60,000 nucleotides of DNA from Liolophura sinensis (Eukaryota > Mollusca > Polyplacophora > Chitonida > Chitonidae), in NCBI RefSeq assembly GCF_032854445.1, contig NC_088295.1, positions 62,975,249-63,035,248 of the forward strand, in the 5' to 3' direction. A program made the position numbers and the translations under genes. Below are positions 1 through 10,640 of this stretch, one piece after another. The notes beneath the pieces are model-generated. The model searched no databases, was not told the origin of the DNA, and was given only the letters and a program-made list of their open reading frames with translations. The number at the start of each line of letters is the position of its first letter. Within the stretch, counting starts at the first letter, position 1.

Positions 1-1185
1 TCTTCAAACCCGCGGCCTTTGGCTATTGGACCACAGAAGTACAATATATCAATGTTTGTGTCTTGGACGAATTTAATTTGATGCATAGACAGCCCTGCGT
101 CACCCCTGTGTTGTTGGACAGATTAGGGAGAAAATATGTCACTCAGCAAACGAACAAAAGAGTGTCATTTTCGGAACTCTCTCCAGGATAGGCAATTCGA
201 ACTTCACGGTTCTAGAAGAAGACCAAAGGCTACGAGTCTCTAGGGCTACGGTGAGCGCATATGAATTCAACCGAATCTCGACAATACCACTATCTGGATA
301 TCGATTTATGGACAAAAACATCAAAGCGTCAAATGACGAATTCTGATGACAATCTCGTTTAGAGTTCAAAATTCAATATTATCTTAAAGCGTGTAGCACC
401 AGTCTTTAAGAGTGTGGTACAGAAAAAAACAAGTGTAGTTTTCACAGTCCAAGACTTTCATTTATTTTATTAATGGGTGCAAACCTTTAAATAGACATTT
501 GGAAAAACAAAGATCATAAAAGAAGGTAATATATTGAAATCCCATGTGTTTATCTCGCTTGAAAGTTTTTAGCATCGGGAGACGTGAGGTTGAACTCAGT
601 CGCCATAGTGGTGCACAGAGAGACAGAATCGCATTAAGGGCAATGTGCAATCGAGAACAGGTATAGGACAGGGTGAATATTTGTCCCCGTCTCCATGTGT
701 CGATGCCCACCCGTACAAGTATACTCAACGGGTGCATCGCTTTTTCGATAACAAATGTTTGGACGAGAAAAGAGGGCTATCGTGCATTTTCATCACGTTC
801 GGTATTACTAGGCAATTAACGGCTTACCTTTATGGGGTCGACAGAAAAATCCTGTCAGACTTAGTCTTAGCCTGCTTTTCAGGACTAAAGCTTAGACGTG
901 CGGGACACGCCGGTGGGTTTTGTCTCCTGTAACTGACCACACGTGTGTTTGACCAGTAGGACGTCGACACCCTTTGATGCACTGTCCGGACATGTTTGAG
1001 ACAGGCTTATCCGTGTTTGGTCAGCGACTGATTGTACGGTAGCGCTTGGAACGGACCTAAACTACCTGGTACCTTAACAGCAGACTGCTGAGGTTTGTCT
1101 TTGAACAAAATACCAGTTGATCTCCCCAGCCTCTACTTCTTACTTGTGGGAAATTCTGCACTGGAAAACCTAATACACACTCAAA
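1..1185. other. No recognisable feature
   Basis: This is AT-rich DNA with only short chance-length frames (the longest is 95 codons, 645-932 +). I see no repeat or gene here. Confidence 0.6.
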
Positions 1186-1396
1186 TAATCTGTTAATATT
1201 AACAGAAAGTCTGTTGTCGGAATGATGCTAGAACGTATGATAATTATTTATTATTATAACATAATATTGTTTCATATTAAACATAAAACCCTGTTAATCC
1301 GATACAATATCTGCGTTGAATTACAAGAAAATGTGGGCAATATTTAACTGAATATTCTGCTTTGACAACAGACTTTCGGTTAAAACTAACAGATTA
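1186..1396. mobile_element. MITE-like element with 33-bp terminal inverted repeats
   Basis: The left end 1186-1218 (TAATCTGTTAATATTAACAG then AAAGTCTGTTGTC) and the right end 1364-1396 are inverted copies with about three or four mismatches. About 145 bp of AT-rich non-coding DNA separates them. The size and lack of coding fit a non-autonomous DNA transposon. Target-site duplications are not clear. Confidence 0.5.
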
Positions 1397-2363
1397 GTTT
1401 TATTATTTGCGACCTGGGTCAAGCTGTTCAAAGTGTGTTAAAAGCTCACCCGGGCTTAAATCTTAATACCAGTCTCTTCCTAATACGTTGCAAATGGCAC
1501 TTTAGTCTGGACTAAAGTTAATACTGGGCTTCAGTCCTAATACATTTTGAGCAACCGGACCGTGTAGTACATGTTCGAAAGAGAAATGCTACTCGTGTGT
1601 AAATCTGTCCAAATCAGCAGGACACTACGATGATGATTAAGGCCTTTTTGCCGTTGTCCGTATGAAATAACTTATCTTTGAAAACATAAGTGTACTTAAA
1701 TATTTTTACTTTAAGGTGCTCTTTGTGGACCGCATTGATAAGTGTTGGGTGCAGGTGATATCTCAAGCTTTCCTCTTTCACTCTATGCCAAGTATTTATG
1801 TCCTGAGTAGCGTTATACGTTGTAAAAGCAAATTGCACACAGCATGCACTCGACAAGAATCAGCCCTTTTACTCCTTGGCTATAAATACTATAAATTTAT
1901 ACAGATTTATCAGTGCTGAGATTATCCATGTGACACTTTTTAGTGAGACTGTATTCGATATTCATTCAGGGAAAAGCTTTCATTGGCATTTATTACTGTT
2001 GCCATACACCAAAATACATTCGTATTTTTACTGAAATGATTTTTCTTTAGTGAAATATATCGTCATGTAAAAAGAATACGCAATGCGCCCTGGTCGATTC
2101 ATACGATTAGTTTGTTTGTTTCTCGGAAGAGGGAGCTTTCAAGTCAGTGAACACAACCATTCTTTTCAAATGTAGATGCACAAAATGTACGCGACTGCTG
2201 CAGTGCTTTGTGGGATCATCTAACGCTGCTTATGTCTAAAATCACTAATGTGTATTTGCTGTCAAACAAGGACGCAATTTAACAAGGATTTCACTGTTTT
2301 TATTAGCCCCCCCCCCCCTGAGATACCAAAGAATACTACATATTTCCTGGTGATATATGAGAC
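1397..2363. other. No gene; small hairpin and poly-C
   Basis: An 18-bp palindrome, CTTTAGTCTGGACTAAAG, lies at about 1500-1517 among repeated CTTAATACC/CCTAATAC words, possibly a decayed MITE. A run of about 12 C lies near 2309. Confidence 0.4.
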
Positions 2364-2438
2364 TGAACCGCCGTTGCCTAAGTGAAATATTCTTGAGTAC
2401 GGCGTATAAAACAAATCAAATCAAATAAATAAAGAAAT
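2364..2438 (+). repeat. SINE family A, 3-prime end
   Basis: It reads TAAGTGAAATATTCTTGAGT then ACGGCG and an AAAT-rich tail. This is the 3-prime end of the family seen nearly complete at 34678-34915. Confidence 0.7.
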
Positions 2439-3929
2439 CAAAAAGTACTCTTATCGCACCAAAGTGCTAAAAATAGCAATGCAGAAACAGTGACTTATGA
2501 CTCAAAATTTACCCAGTTTTGACTTTGTATTTTCGGTTCAGTTTTGAAACAGTCGGATGACATAAATTACTGCATAGAAAATTGTTGTTATTCCTCTGGC
2601 AAGAGAGGAGAAATTGTAAACACTTGGCCTTCCCTAATAGTTCACAAAATGTCAGTTATGGCAACTGAATGGACGGTGTTATAGTTAGGGTAGATCAATG
2701 GGGGTAAACGCTGCTGGAACCTGGTATGTTCTAGGAACACGAAAAGTATCAGATGGTATTGTGCTGGACTAACTATTGACTTGTCACGTGATACATAGTA
2801 GACTGGTCACTTGGCAAATATTAACTGGAGTATGGAGTGGAAAAACACTCAAGAAGATGGCTACTTGTTGCTTCGTTGACCCATCCACTAATAATCTTTG
2901 TGGCCATTCGCATAAGTGAGACGATACGAGAAGCAGTTACATATGGGTACGTCATTCTCTCTGTCTCTGCTGTGGTCGTTGATATCATGGTATCACGACC
3001 AGGTATGGTGATTTCCGGTGACTGAAACTCTATCCTTCACTGCGACTTATTAACAAAGACGTCATTTCTAAAGAGGTCTACAATTGAATAACTGCTCATA
3101 AACAAACGAGAAAAATTCGGAAATTTACCAGCTTAAACAAGGTACCCGGTCAGAAAACTGTGTCGTTGACCTAGTTTAGGGGCAGCCAAATATTGGACAA
3201 TTAGACTATTCTTCGGAGAGTGATTGCTTTAGCCTTCCGTAAAATTACTTTAGGATAAACACCTTTTTCCTAAAGTCCAGAGTACACTATATAAGAATCT
3301 GCATACAGAGGGTAGAGTAAACTCGAAAGGATTAACTGAGTTGACAACGCAGTCACGTTAAATAGGCCAAGAAAGGAAAATGTGTGTAAGGAAGCCAGCT
3401 ACAAGATTTCGTGGTGACCGAGTTTGTAGGAACAACTGTAAAAGGATGGCAACCTGGTAGATTCACCGTGATTGTTAATGGTGTCAGCAAATATATAGTA
3501 TATATGAAGATAAAAGTGAATTCTCCCGTTTCAATGAGGACTGCATCCACGTACAACAGAGGAGAGTAACGTAAAGGGCTGGAGGCTGACTTCTGGGACT
3601 GACTAATTGTAAGGGCTGAAAACCAGCAGTAAATTATAACACATACTTTATGTTATTCTCTCGCAGGAGAAATGATGGTTGAGCCGAGGTGAACTGCAAA
3701 CGAAATCCGGGGAAAACATTGCTTCCACGGAGTTGGGTAACATTTTGAATAACTTTATTAAACAGTGTTTTATTCATTAATTTCATTGCTGTTGGTCTTA
3801 GATGTCGTGCTAAATAATGTTTTAGTTACATAACGGTGGGTGTGTTTATGGGTGTGTCCTATATAGTTTGTCCGGTGTATACAACTGACCTTCGTTAGCA
3901 ATCAGACAAACTTACAGCATTAGAGCCGC

Positions 3930-4388
3930 ATGAACCTGAAAGTCGCCAGCGCGTCAGTCATGTCCAGGCTCTTTATTGCGAGTACAAAACCCCACTTAGA
4001 AGACTACATCATTACCCTACCACACAGAATCTCCGCTCTCTGCGTTCAAAAAACTAACCTGTTGTATCATGAGATATCGGACAGGTCAGCCCACCACACT
4101 ACAGCAATCGGTGTGGTATGCATTGTTATTTGCCTTCAAAATTTTTGGGGAAAACACCACTTGGAAAGAAGAAAGGAGTCCTACTCGAATAGCCCATGGG
4201 AGGCATGGCGCTACATGTATACGAATACTATTAAAATAGTATTGGCTGCGTTTGATGTTCAGTGGGTAGGGAAGTTTCTCGTTGCTTCCATTAAACCACA
4301 CACAGAAATTTTGATTCAAGGTAGCCTCACATCAACAGACATGTTAGAGTTTTTAAAGCGAACGAACACGACCCGGACACTAAAATGA
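3930..4388 (+). other. Unassigned open frame (152 codons) with weak internal similarity
   Basis: The frame is not recognised. Residues about 12-45 (RLFIASTKPHLEDYI) and about 115-148 (KFLVASIKPHTEILI) look alike, both ending in a K-T-N or R-T-N triplet. The underlying DNA is only weakly similar. It is possibly chance. Confidence 0.1.
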
Positions 4389-4744
4389 TGTCTCATTCAA
4401 GAAACTGGAATTGAGTATGCATCAACATTAGGCAGTGTATAAATCCCTGGTAAATATCCCATTATGAAGTAAGGAATACGGCTAGCATACCTGGACATGA
4501 CGTGACTACAAGTCTAGTTATCCTTCTCTCACAGATAACTTAAAAGCCCCTTTTACAGAGTAGGTTATTGCGAACGAAATGTAATCATTGGTATATTAAA
4601 TCTGAGATAAGGGGTATAATTGAAGGTGTGTACATTAATATTCTATTAGTAGACTAATCCACCTGTTAATACCATAAAGCGGCGGAGAATCAGAAGTTAA
4701 CCTTGTCCAATACATGGTAACATTTATGCATGACTGAGATGCAT

Positions 4745-4918
4745 TTATTTGATTTATTTATTTATTTGATTTGTGTTTTACGCCGTACCCAAGAATATTT
4801 AACTTACAAGACGGCGACCAGCATTATGGTGGGAGGAAACCGGGCAGAGCCCATGGGAAACCTAAGACCATCCGCACATTGCTGACAGACCTTCCCACTT
4901 ACGGCCGGAGAGGAAAGA
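4745..4918 (-). repeat. SINE family A, lacking tRNA head
   Basis: The (TTTA)n tail is at the left, followed by GTGTTTTACGCCGTACCCAA and the body through GGGAGGAAACCGGGCAGAGC to ACGGCCGGAGAGGAA. The tRNA-related head is missing. Confidence 0.8.
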
Positions 4919-5061
4919 GATGCATTTATCTTTAACATTAAAATGAACATAATTTAATATGACATATAGAGCACTTAAGCCGATTCATCGAAGTCAAGAA
5001 TTTTTCTATATAGGGTATATCAACGGCTGTTTTTAAAGCAGTCATAACGTTACGCCGGTCG

Positions 5062-5159
5062 AAATCACCAAGACGGCCTATGCGGTGAGTACATGCGACG
5101 CCATGATAATAAATCACCAAGACGGCCTATGCGGTGAGTACATGCGACGCCATGATAAT
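5062..5159. repeat. Exact 49-bp tandem duplication
   Basis: Positions 5062-5110 and 5111-5159 are identical head to tail, starting AAATCACCAAGACGGCCTAT. With no differences the duplication is recent, or an assembly artefact. Confidence 0.85.
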
Positions 5160-5282
5160 AACGCCGGCGCAGAGTGACGATCCTCTTAAAAAAACACTCT
5201 CAGGTGCGAGAAATCTGAGTGCCCATTTACCTGACAAACCTTCACATTTGAGCCTATAGCCAAAACAGCGAGAGCATAATAC

Positions 5283-5945
5283 TGTTGTATCTGAAACCTA
5301 TCGATTGTTCTACTGGACGCCAGGTACCTCGAGATAATGGAAGATTATGTGGAGCTAATTCCATGCCGGCTAGTAACACGGAGATAAAGGCAAAACACAC
5401 TAGCATGAAGGGCATGACAGATGAAAGATCATTAAATACTGTTCGGGAAGACAGTTTAAATCATATTTTTTAGAATATTTTTCAACTTATAAAACGCATT
5501 TAAAATTTTGGATTCTACTGTGACCTATTCAGGCCATATTGAGAAAAGTTATGTCACTTCAACTTTTTGCCACTTGACACGCATTGATGGGTATATTTCA
5601 TCATTCAACATGCATCTTCATTTAGATCTATGAATGCATTCAACAAATGGACATTGAAATGTACTATTTCAAGCTAAAAATATTGTTGTGACGTCACTGA
5701 TACCCTGTGGGTCCCAACAGAACACCATAGAGTCCTATGTTTTAAATGCATGCTAGTCGGTTAGAAAACTTCTAAAAAAACAAATCAAACTATTTTCCTG
5801 GACAGTGTTTAATGGTCTTTCATCTGATAAATACTTCATTTTAGTGTTTTCTTTGCCTTTAAAGCCTGGTTTAGGTGTGTGAGAGGTATACACAGATCTG
5901 CGCATCGCATTTAGCACGATACTTTTCAAACACAGGTACACAATT
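5283..5945. mobile_element. Foldback element with long imperfect inverted arms
   Basis: The segment ending near 5480 and the reverse complement of 5755-5945 share an arm of at least 95 bp. It includes CAGATGAAAGA then CATTAAA (5419 onward) and its inverted counterpart, and AAAGGCAAA-type and TTTTTTAGAA-type blocks in the same order. Similarity fades outward over about 200 bp. The loop of about 270 bp is non-coding. This is a non-autonomous foldback or MITE-like element, or two opposed copies of one repeat. Confidence 0.5.
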
Positions 5946-7254
5946 AAAACAAAATAATTTACAATAGAAAAAAGAACATGGTGTAAGTGTAATTAATTAA
6001 TAAAGAGATGACCTATTTTCATCTGGCAATTGTCACAAACAGTATATTATCGTACCTATACTAACCATAATTGACTTTTGGCTTTGCTGTCACTTCCAGA
6101 AACAATGATTTCTTTCATAATCACCTAAGCACTTGTGCTGAACATTAACTGTTAAAAGTTTTTACTGGATGAGTTGGTTTTTGTATCTGCATTTGTCCCT
6201 GGAGAAATTCAATCTTCTTGATATTTTTAATCATACTCATCTCGCGGAATGCTTCCGGTTGCTTCCTTGTAATACACAGTGTGGCCTGGATCTGGAGATA
6301 TGAGATGAATACCTGTCCCTAGTTGTTCTAAGAATTGGGGCGTCTATATTTACGGCACCTTGTATCTAATATCCTTGGCTCTTGATCAAAGCGTCGGTGA
6401 CATAGATACCACGAACAGAGACGATTATAAAAACAACAATTTGTATTGATGCATTTTACTCCATAGGAAGAAACATTGAAATTTTATTTATTTGGATGAT
6501 ACTCAACGCCACAAAATTGGACTTAATCGGGATGATATCTAACATGTACTGGTTAAGAGGGAGTCTTGAAAAGGATCATTTTACTCTAGTAAAGGTTTAA
6601 GAAGAATATGCACACACAATATACCACACAAGCATCAACTATATTCATCAAGTGTGAATAACCTTTGCAAGCTGCATAATGTGTGACACGCCGCCCCTAT
6701 AGTTTAATCAGTCCTTCACCAGACAGTCCCGTTTCCATGACACCGAATGCTTTCTTACAAATCACAGAGGATGCCAGGAACAATGAAGCGTTTCTTTTAG
6801 TACTTTTAGGGCCACCGGTGGAATCACATCAGCACAAATGGAACTGAAAATTGAAGCGCTCGAAAATCCTCTAGACGAGTTTCCAAATCACAGCAGATAA
6901 ATGGGCATGCGCCTGGTGTTGTGATCTGCATTCAGGAAGCCTCATACGAAGGATTTACTGCCGCATATTTTATAATGTGTTCGAACGTAGCCAAGGGCAT
7001 TATTTGTTTTTCAGCTTTACTGTGTGGATGTCATTCAAGATATTTCCTTGTGCCATTTTCGACGAAGATAAATCATCACATTTAAAACATTTAACTTTGG
7101 CAGAAGGAACTACTTCCGAAAATTAAACTCGAGGATTTGTGTCAACATGGCTGACTAAGAGGCTTCAGTCCTTCCTGCATACGATCGAACAATTCAAGGA
7201 TTTAAACTTCCCCGTGCTCATTTGACCGGCAGGTAAAGATAAACGAAACACCAA
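5946..7254. other. Upstream region of the GPCR
   Basis: This is non-coding. A CGGCAG|GTAAAG motif near 7226-7236 could be a 5-prime-UTR splice site; which side is exon cannot be decided. No clear TATA box is visible. Confidence 0.35.
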
Positions 7255-8582
7255 ATGTGCAACGGAAATTCCACTCATTGTCCTGAAAGGACTACAATGG
7301 AAATGGGTTCAGGGCACAGTGGACTGTATGTTCTAGCTTTTATTATGGTCATGGGCCCTGGAATTGTACTAAACATTGTTGCGCTGGGTGTCTTTGGGAA
7401 GAATTTGTCGCGCTCCGCTCATTTGGCTACTCACTTACTTTTCTCTTTGGTTTGCGCTGATATCTTGGCTTCCGTGCAGACGACAGTGTTTCATATACTC
7501 ATGGTTCAAGGAATTAAAACAAAAATTGTCTGTGGATGGTCGGGCTATCTCAGCACGCTATGTCCACTTCTTTGCGCGATCGTTGCATCTTTGATGGCTT
7601 TCGACCGTTATCTCGCTTTGTGCAAACCGTATTTCTATCAGGCTGAAGTTCGCACGTTCCACTGGAGGGTTATCTTTCTTTTTCTGTCAGGATTTTCTGT
7701 CATTTTGTGCACATTTCCATTCCTTGGCTTAGGGGAGTATTACCACGAAACAACCCCCTCAAATATCACCAATTCTACCTCTAACAACCAAATACAGTGT
7801 GGCGTTTTCAAGAGAATGTCGAAAAATAACATCAACGTCTTTGGTGTTCTTTACGGCTTCACTGGACTATTACTGGTGGCCATCGTTCTTATTTGCAATT
7901 GCTTCGTGGTGAAATCTGCGCTAAAGATGAAGAAAGCAGTAACTTCTATGCCGCCTCCAGATTCGCAGAGTTTCATTCCCAGTGAAATCATCTTCGCTAA
8001 AGTGATGGGGGTTCTTGCCGTTGTTTTCCTCATTTGTTGGACGCCATATATGGTAAGAATTTTTCACGGTTTCAATAAAAGTCAATTATCATTTCAAAAC
8101 TTTCCTCCCACCATAATGCTGGCCGTCGTCGTAGAAATGAAATATTCTTGAGTACAGTGTAAAAAAAAAACAATAAAAAATTACATTTTGATTAGATTAC
8201 ATTATAATTATTTGATTATCACAAGTACTGCATTGTGGTAAATACGGAATATTTATGTACAAAGGAAATTGTATTTTTCAGTATTTTTTTCAGAGTCTAA
8301 TTGTTATGTCCTTATTATTAAAACTGATTTTTTGTATATTTTCAGGTTTCTATTATTCTAACCAGCACAGGGGTACAATTGATACATACCAATCAAGGAA
8401 TTATCCATGTAATGGCTGGCCTAAACTACGTTCTGGATCCATTTGTTTACATATTCATGCGGCGAAAATATCGTAGCAGTGTTTACAAACTTCTCAGAAG
8501 CATTGTGCCCATGCGACGTCAACAAACACAGCGATCCAATGAACAGGAACCGGTTGTGCAATCTCCAATTCCGTATTTTTGA
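7255..8582 (+). CDS. Prostanoid-receptor-like class A GPCR, two coding exons
   Basis: The CDS joins 7255-8052 and 8346-8582 (344 residues). It encodes a seven-transmembrane plasma-membrane receptor. TM1 (about 22-47) has N40; TM2 has LVCAD with D69; TM3 has C93 and ends in DRY (117-119), followed by KPYFYQ, which recalls the HPYFYQ of vertebrate EP2. TM4 ends FPFLGLG, as in EP2/DP/IP. ECL2 has C182 and sequons at N170 and N173; N5 is another. TM6 carries CWTP (261-264) and TM7 carries LNYVLDPFVY, with DP replacing NP as in prostanoid receptors. The intron is phase 0, after codon 266 at the TM6 end, where vertebrate prostanoid-receptor genes are also split. Odd points: the position nine before the TM7 aspartate is V288, not the usual arginine, and the ECL2 GxWCF motif is missing, so the ligand is uncertain. 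The tail is short and basic. The ATG at 7255 gives a full N-terminus; Met15 is an alternative start. The fold is certain; the subfamily is probable. Confidence 0.87.
8053..8345 (+). other. GPCR intron (293 bp, phase 0)
   Basis: The donor is ATG|GTAAGA and the acceptor is TTTTCAG|GTTTCT after a T-rich tract. Splicing keeps the frame from CWTPYM into TM7. Reading through exon 1 would meet a stop at about 8149, so the intron is needed to complete TM7. It contains a 3-prime SINE fragment (8101-8180). Confidence 0.85.
8101..8180 (+). repeat. SINE family A 3-prime fragment inside GPCR intron
   Basis: It begins TTTCCTCCCACCATAATGCT, runs through TATTCTTGAGTACAGTG and ends in an A-rich tail. It starts about 48 bp after the splice donor and has the same orientation as the gene. 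Confidence 0.75.
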
Positions 8583-9268
8583 CGAGTAAAATAATTTTTG
8601 TACTACGACTGAAATCCTTCTCCCTACTTGGAAACTGTTTGGGGTTTTTGAACTCCTCCCTAGACTGACCTGACATCGAGCTCACTAATCTCTATATAGA
8701 ATTAACATCTGATTATGATATATTGTGTCGAATGTAGAACTAGTATTTGACTTACCAAGTTACCAAGTAAGACAACAACCTAGATAACTTATTCTAAATT
8801 TTATCTGTAGTGTCAGAGACTGTTGCTCTCATTTCTGAATTGTCGCCACGATATGGTTCAAATACGGCTGAGGTAGCTCATTGCAGTCATACTTCCTTTA
8901 TTTTAGTCATTTCAGATCAACTAACATCGGTCTGGTCCAATTGAATTTCATGAACTTGTTTGCTCAAACCCAGAACCTATAGATCCATCAAATTTCCGTT
9001 AACGTTGACCTCAAAATTAAGAAACCTTTACCTATACGGTGGTGGTTAAATAGTTGGAGAAAACCGGAGAGAACTATCGACTTTGGTAAGTCGGTGAAGA
9101 GCTTTCAAAAGTGCAATGCTCTGATTTTCTCCCACAAGGTGTCGATCATATTGGTGTAAGGCTCAGACGTGATCTCAAATGAGCTTCATGTACAATGACC
9201 TGAGAGCCTAGTATACAAACGCTGCAAACTATTTATTGGTACCTAGGCCCGAGTACGGTAGAATCGGA
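8583..9268. other. GPCR 3-prime flank
   Basis: No AATAAA was seen directly after the stop. The first clear AATAAA motifs lie near 9437 and 9484, beyond a SINE copy. No other feature was seen. Confidence 0.4.
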
Positions 9269-9398
9269 TTTATTTATTTATTTGATTGGTGTTTTACGCC
9301 GTAACTCAAGAATATTTCACTTATACGACGGCGGCCAGCATTATGTTGGGAGGAAACCGGGCAGAGTCCGGGGGAAACCCACGACCATCCGCAAGATG
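9269..9398 (-). repeat. SINE family A, partial
   Basis: It has a (TTTA)n tail, TTGATTGGTGTTTTACGCCG and the body through GGGAAACCCACGACCATCCG. The head is missing. Confidence 0.8.
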
Positions 9399-9602
9399 CA
9401 GTAGAGTTGGAGGAATCACCGGTGTTCTGAGGCTTAGAATAAACCAAACTCACGTGTATTCTATAATTTCGAAGATAATAATTAAATAAAATATCGCTTT
9501 TTCATAAACTCACACATAATGATGTTATTATTATGAAATTGTATTTGAAAATGAATTGAGGGGAAGGGATATTTTTTAAACATGTTTCGATCTTATTTTT
9601 TT

Positions 9603-9727
9603 TTCTTATTTACTTGATTGGTGTTTTACGTCGTACTCAAGAATATTTCACTTATACGATGGCGGCCAGCATTATGATGGGAAGAAACCCGGCAGAGCCC
9701 GGCGGAAACCCACGACCATCCGAAGAA
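9603..9727 (-). repeat. SINE family A, partial
   Basis: This is a second copy about 330 bp from the previous one in the same orientation, covering the tail through the CCACGACCATCC block, with independent substitutions. Confidence 0.8.
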
Positions 9728-9960
9728 GATTTTGCATGCTACTTGTATTTGTTATAGTTTTTATTAATTGAATGTTATGTCACACTTTTTGCACATAACC
9801 AATACAATAACCAAATACAGGGAATTAGTCTTTGGGAGTTGTGCAAAATTAATGTGTTTTCTTAGAGTACAAAAATTGCGTTGGGGGTGAAAGAAACCGA
9901 TTTGTAATAACCTGCCTTTGGCAAGTAACTAACGAAGCACATCCCGGCATTGTTTTGCCA

Positions 9961-10110
9961 GCATACTCAAGAATTTTTCACTTACCCTATGGCGGTCAGT
10001 ATTATAGGTTGTGGAAAAGGGAGTGCCTGGGGCAAACCAGCGACCTTTGGGAAGCGACCCAGGAACTTTTTTACCTGTGACTCAGAGACCTGTTCGCCAT
10101 ATTGGTAAAG
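9961..10110 (-). repeat. SINE variant A-prime, degraded
   Basis: It carries ACTCAAGAATTTTTCACTTA and GGCGGTCAG, then a GACCTTTGGGAAG block. This is a sub-family that differs from family A in the middle part. Confidence 0.5.
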
Positions 10111-10397
10111 AAAACTTGCGGTCTTAAACAAAAGTAAGAATACGCAAACGATCACACGAGCGTCGTCGAACGATTATCACCACCAAGGCCCCACAAACAT
10201 TGAGGTCATGAAGTTGGGTGGGCTTAACACCTTAGTGATTTATGTACCTTAATTCACTCGATCAGGACCACTTCATGTTTACAGTGAGATAGAGGGAGGT
10301 GAAGTTATGGTCAGTGTAATTCCTCGGGCGACATTCCTTTTATCTATCTTGGACAGCGTGAATTGACATTGTGTTTATTGCTCTGATAGGAACTTCA

Positions 10398-10415
10398 ATA
10401 TATATATATATATAT
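10398..10415. repeat. Short (AT)n microsatellite
   Basis: About nine AT units lie directly before a plus-strand SINE copy. Confidence 0.8.
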
Positions 10416-10421
10416 TGCTCT

Positions 10422-10640
10422 GCTCGGTTTCCTCCCACCATAATGCTGGCCACCGTCGTATAAGTGAAATATTCTTGAGTACGGCGTAAAATGGGCATGA
10501 GTCTGGCTTATTTATCAAATAAGTAAATAAATAAATTTGTAAAAACTTTTTGTGTATTGATCTAAGGCTGCCATCTTGTAAATGAAAAATTCTTGAGTAT
10601 GACATTAAACAACAATAAAGTAAAAATATCTTCAATATGC
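10422..10640 (+). repeat. Two consecutive SINE 3-prime ends
   Basis: A family A end (CGGTTTCCTCCCACCATAAT to AAATAAATAAAT, about 10422-10540) is followed by an A-prime end (GAAAAATTCTTGAGTATGAC, 10562-10640). Confidence 0.7.

Noticed and set aside
7376-8033. Extra frames inside the GPCR (7376-7594 +, 7851-8033 -)
   Set aside because: They overlap the receptor in other frames and have no recognisable motif.
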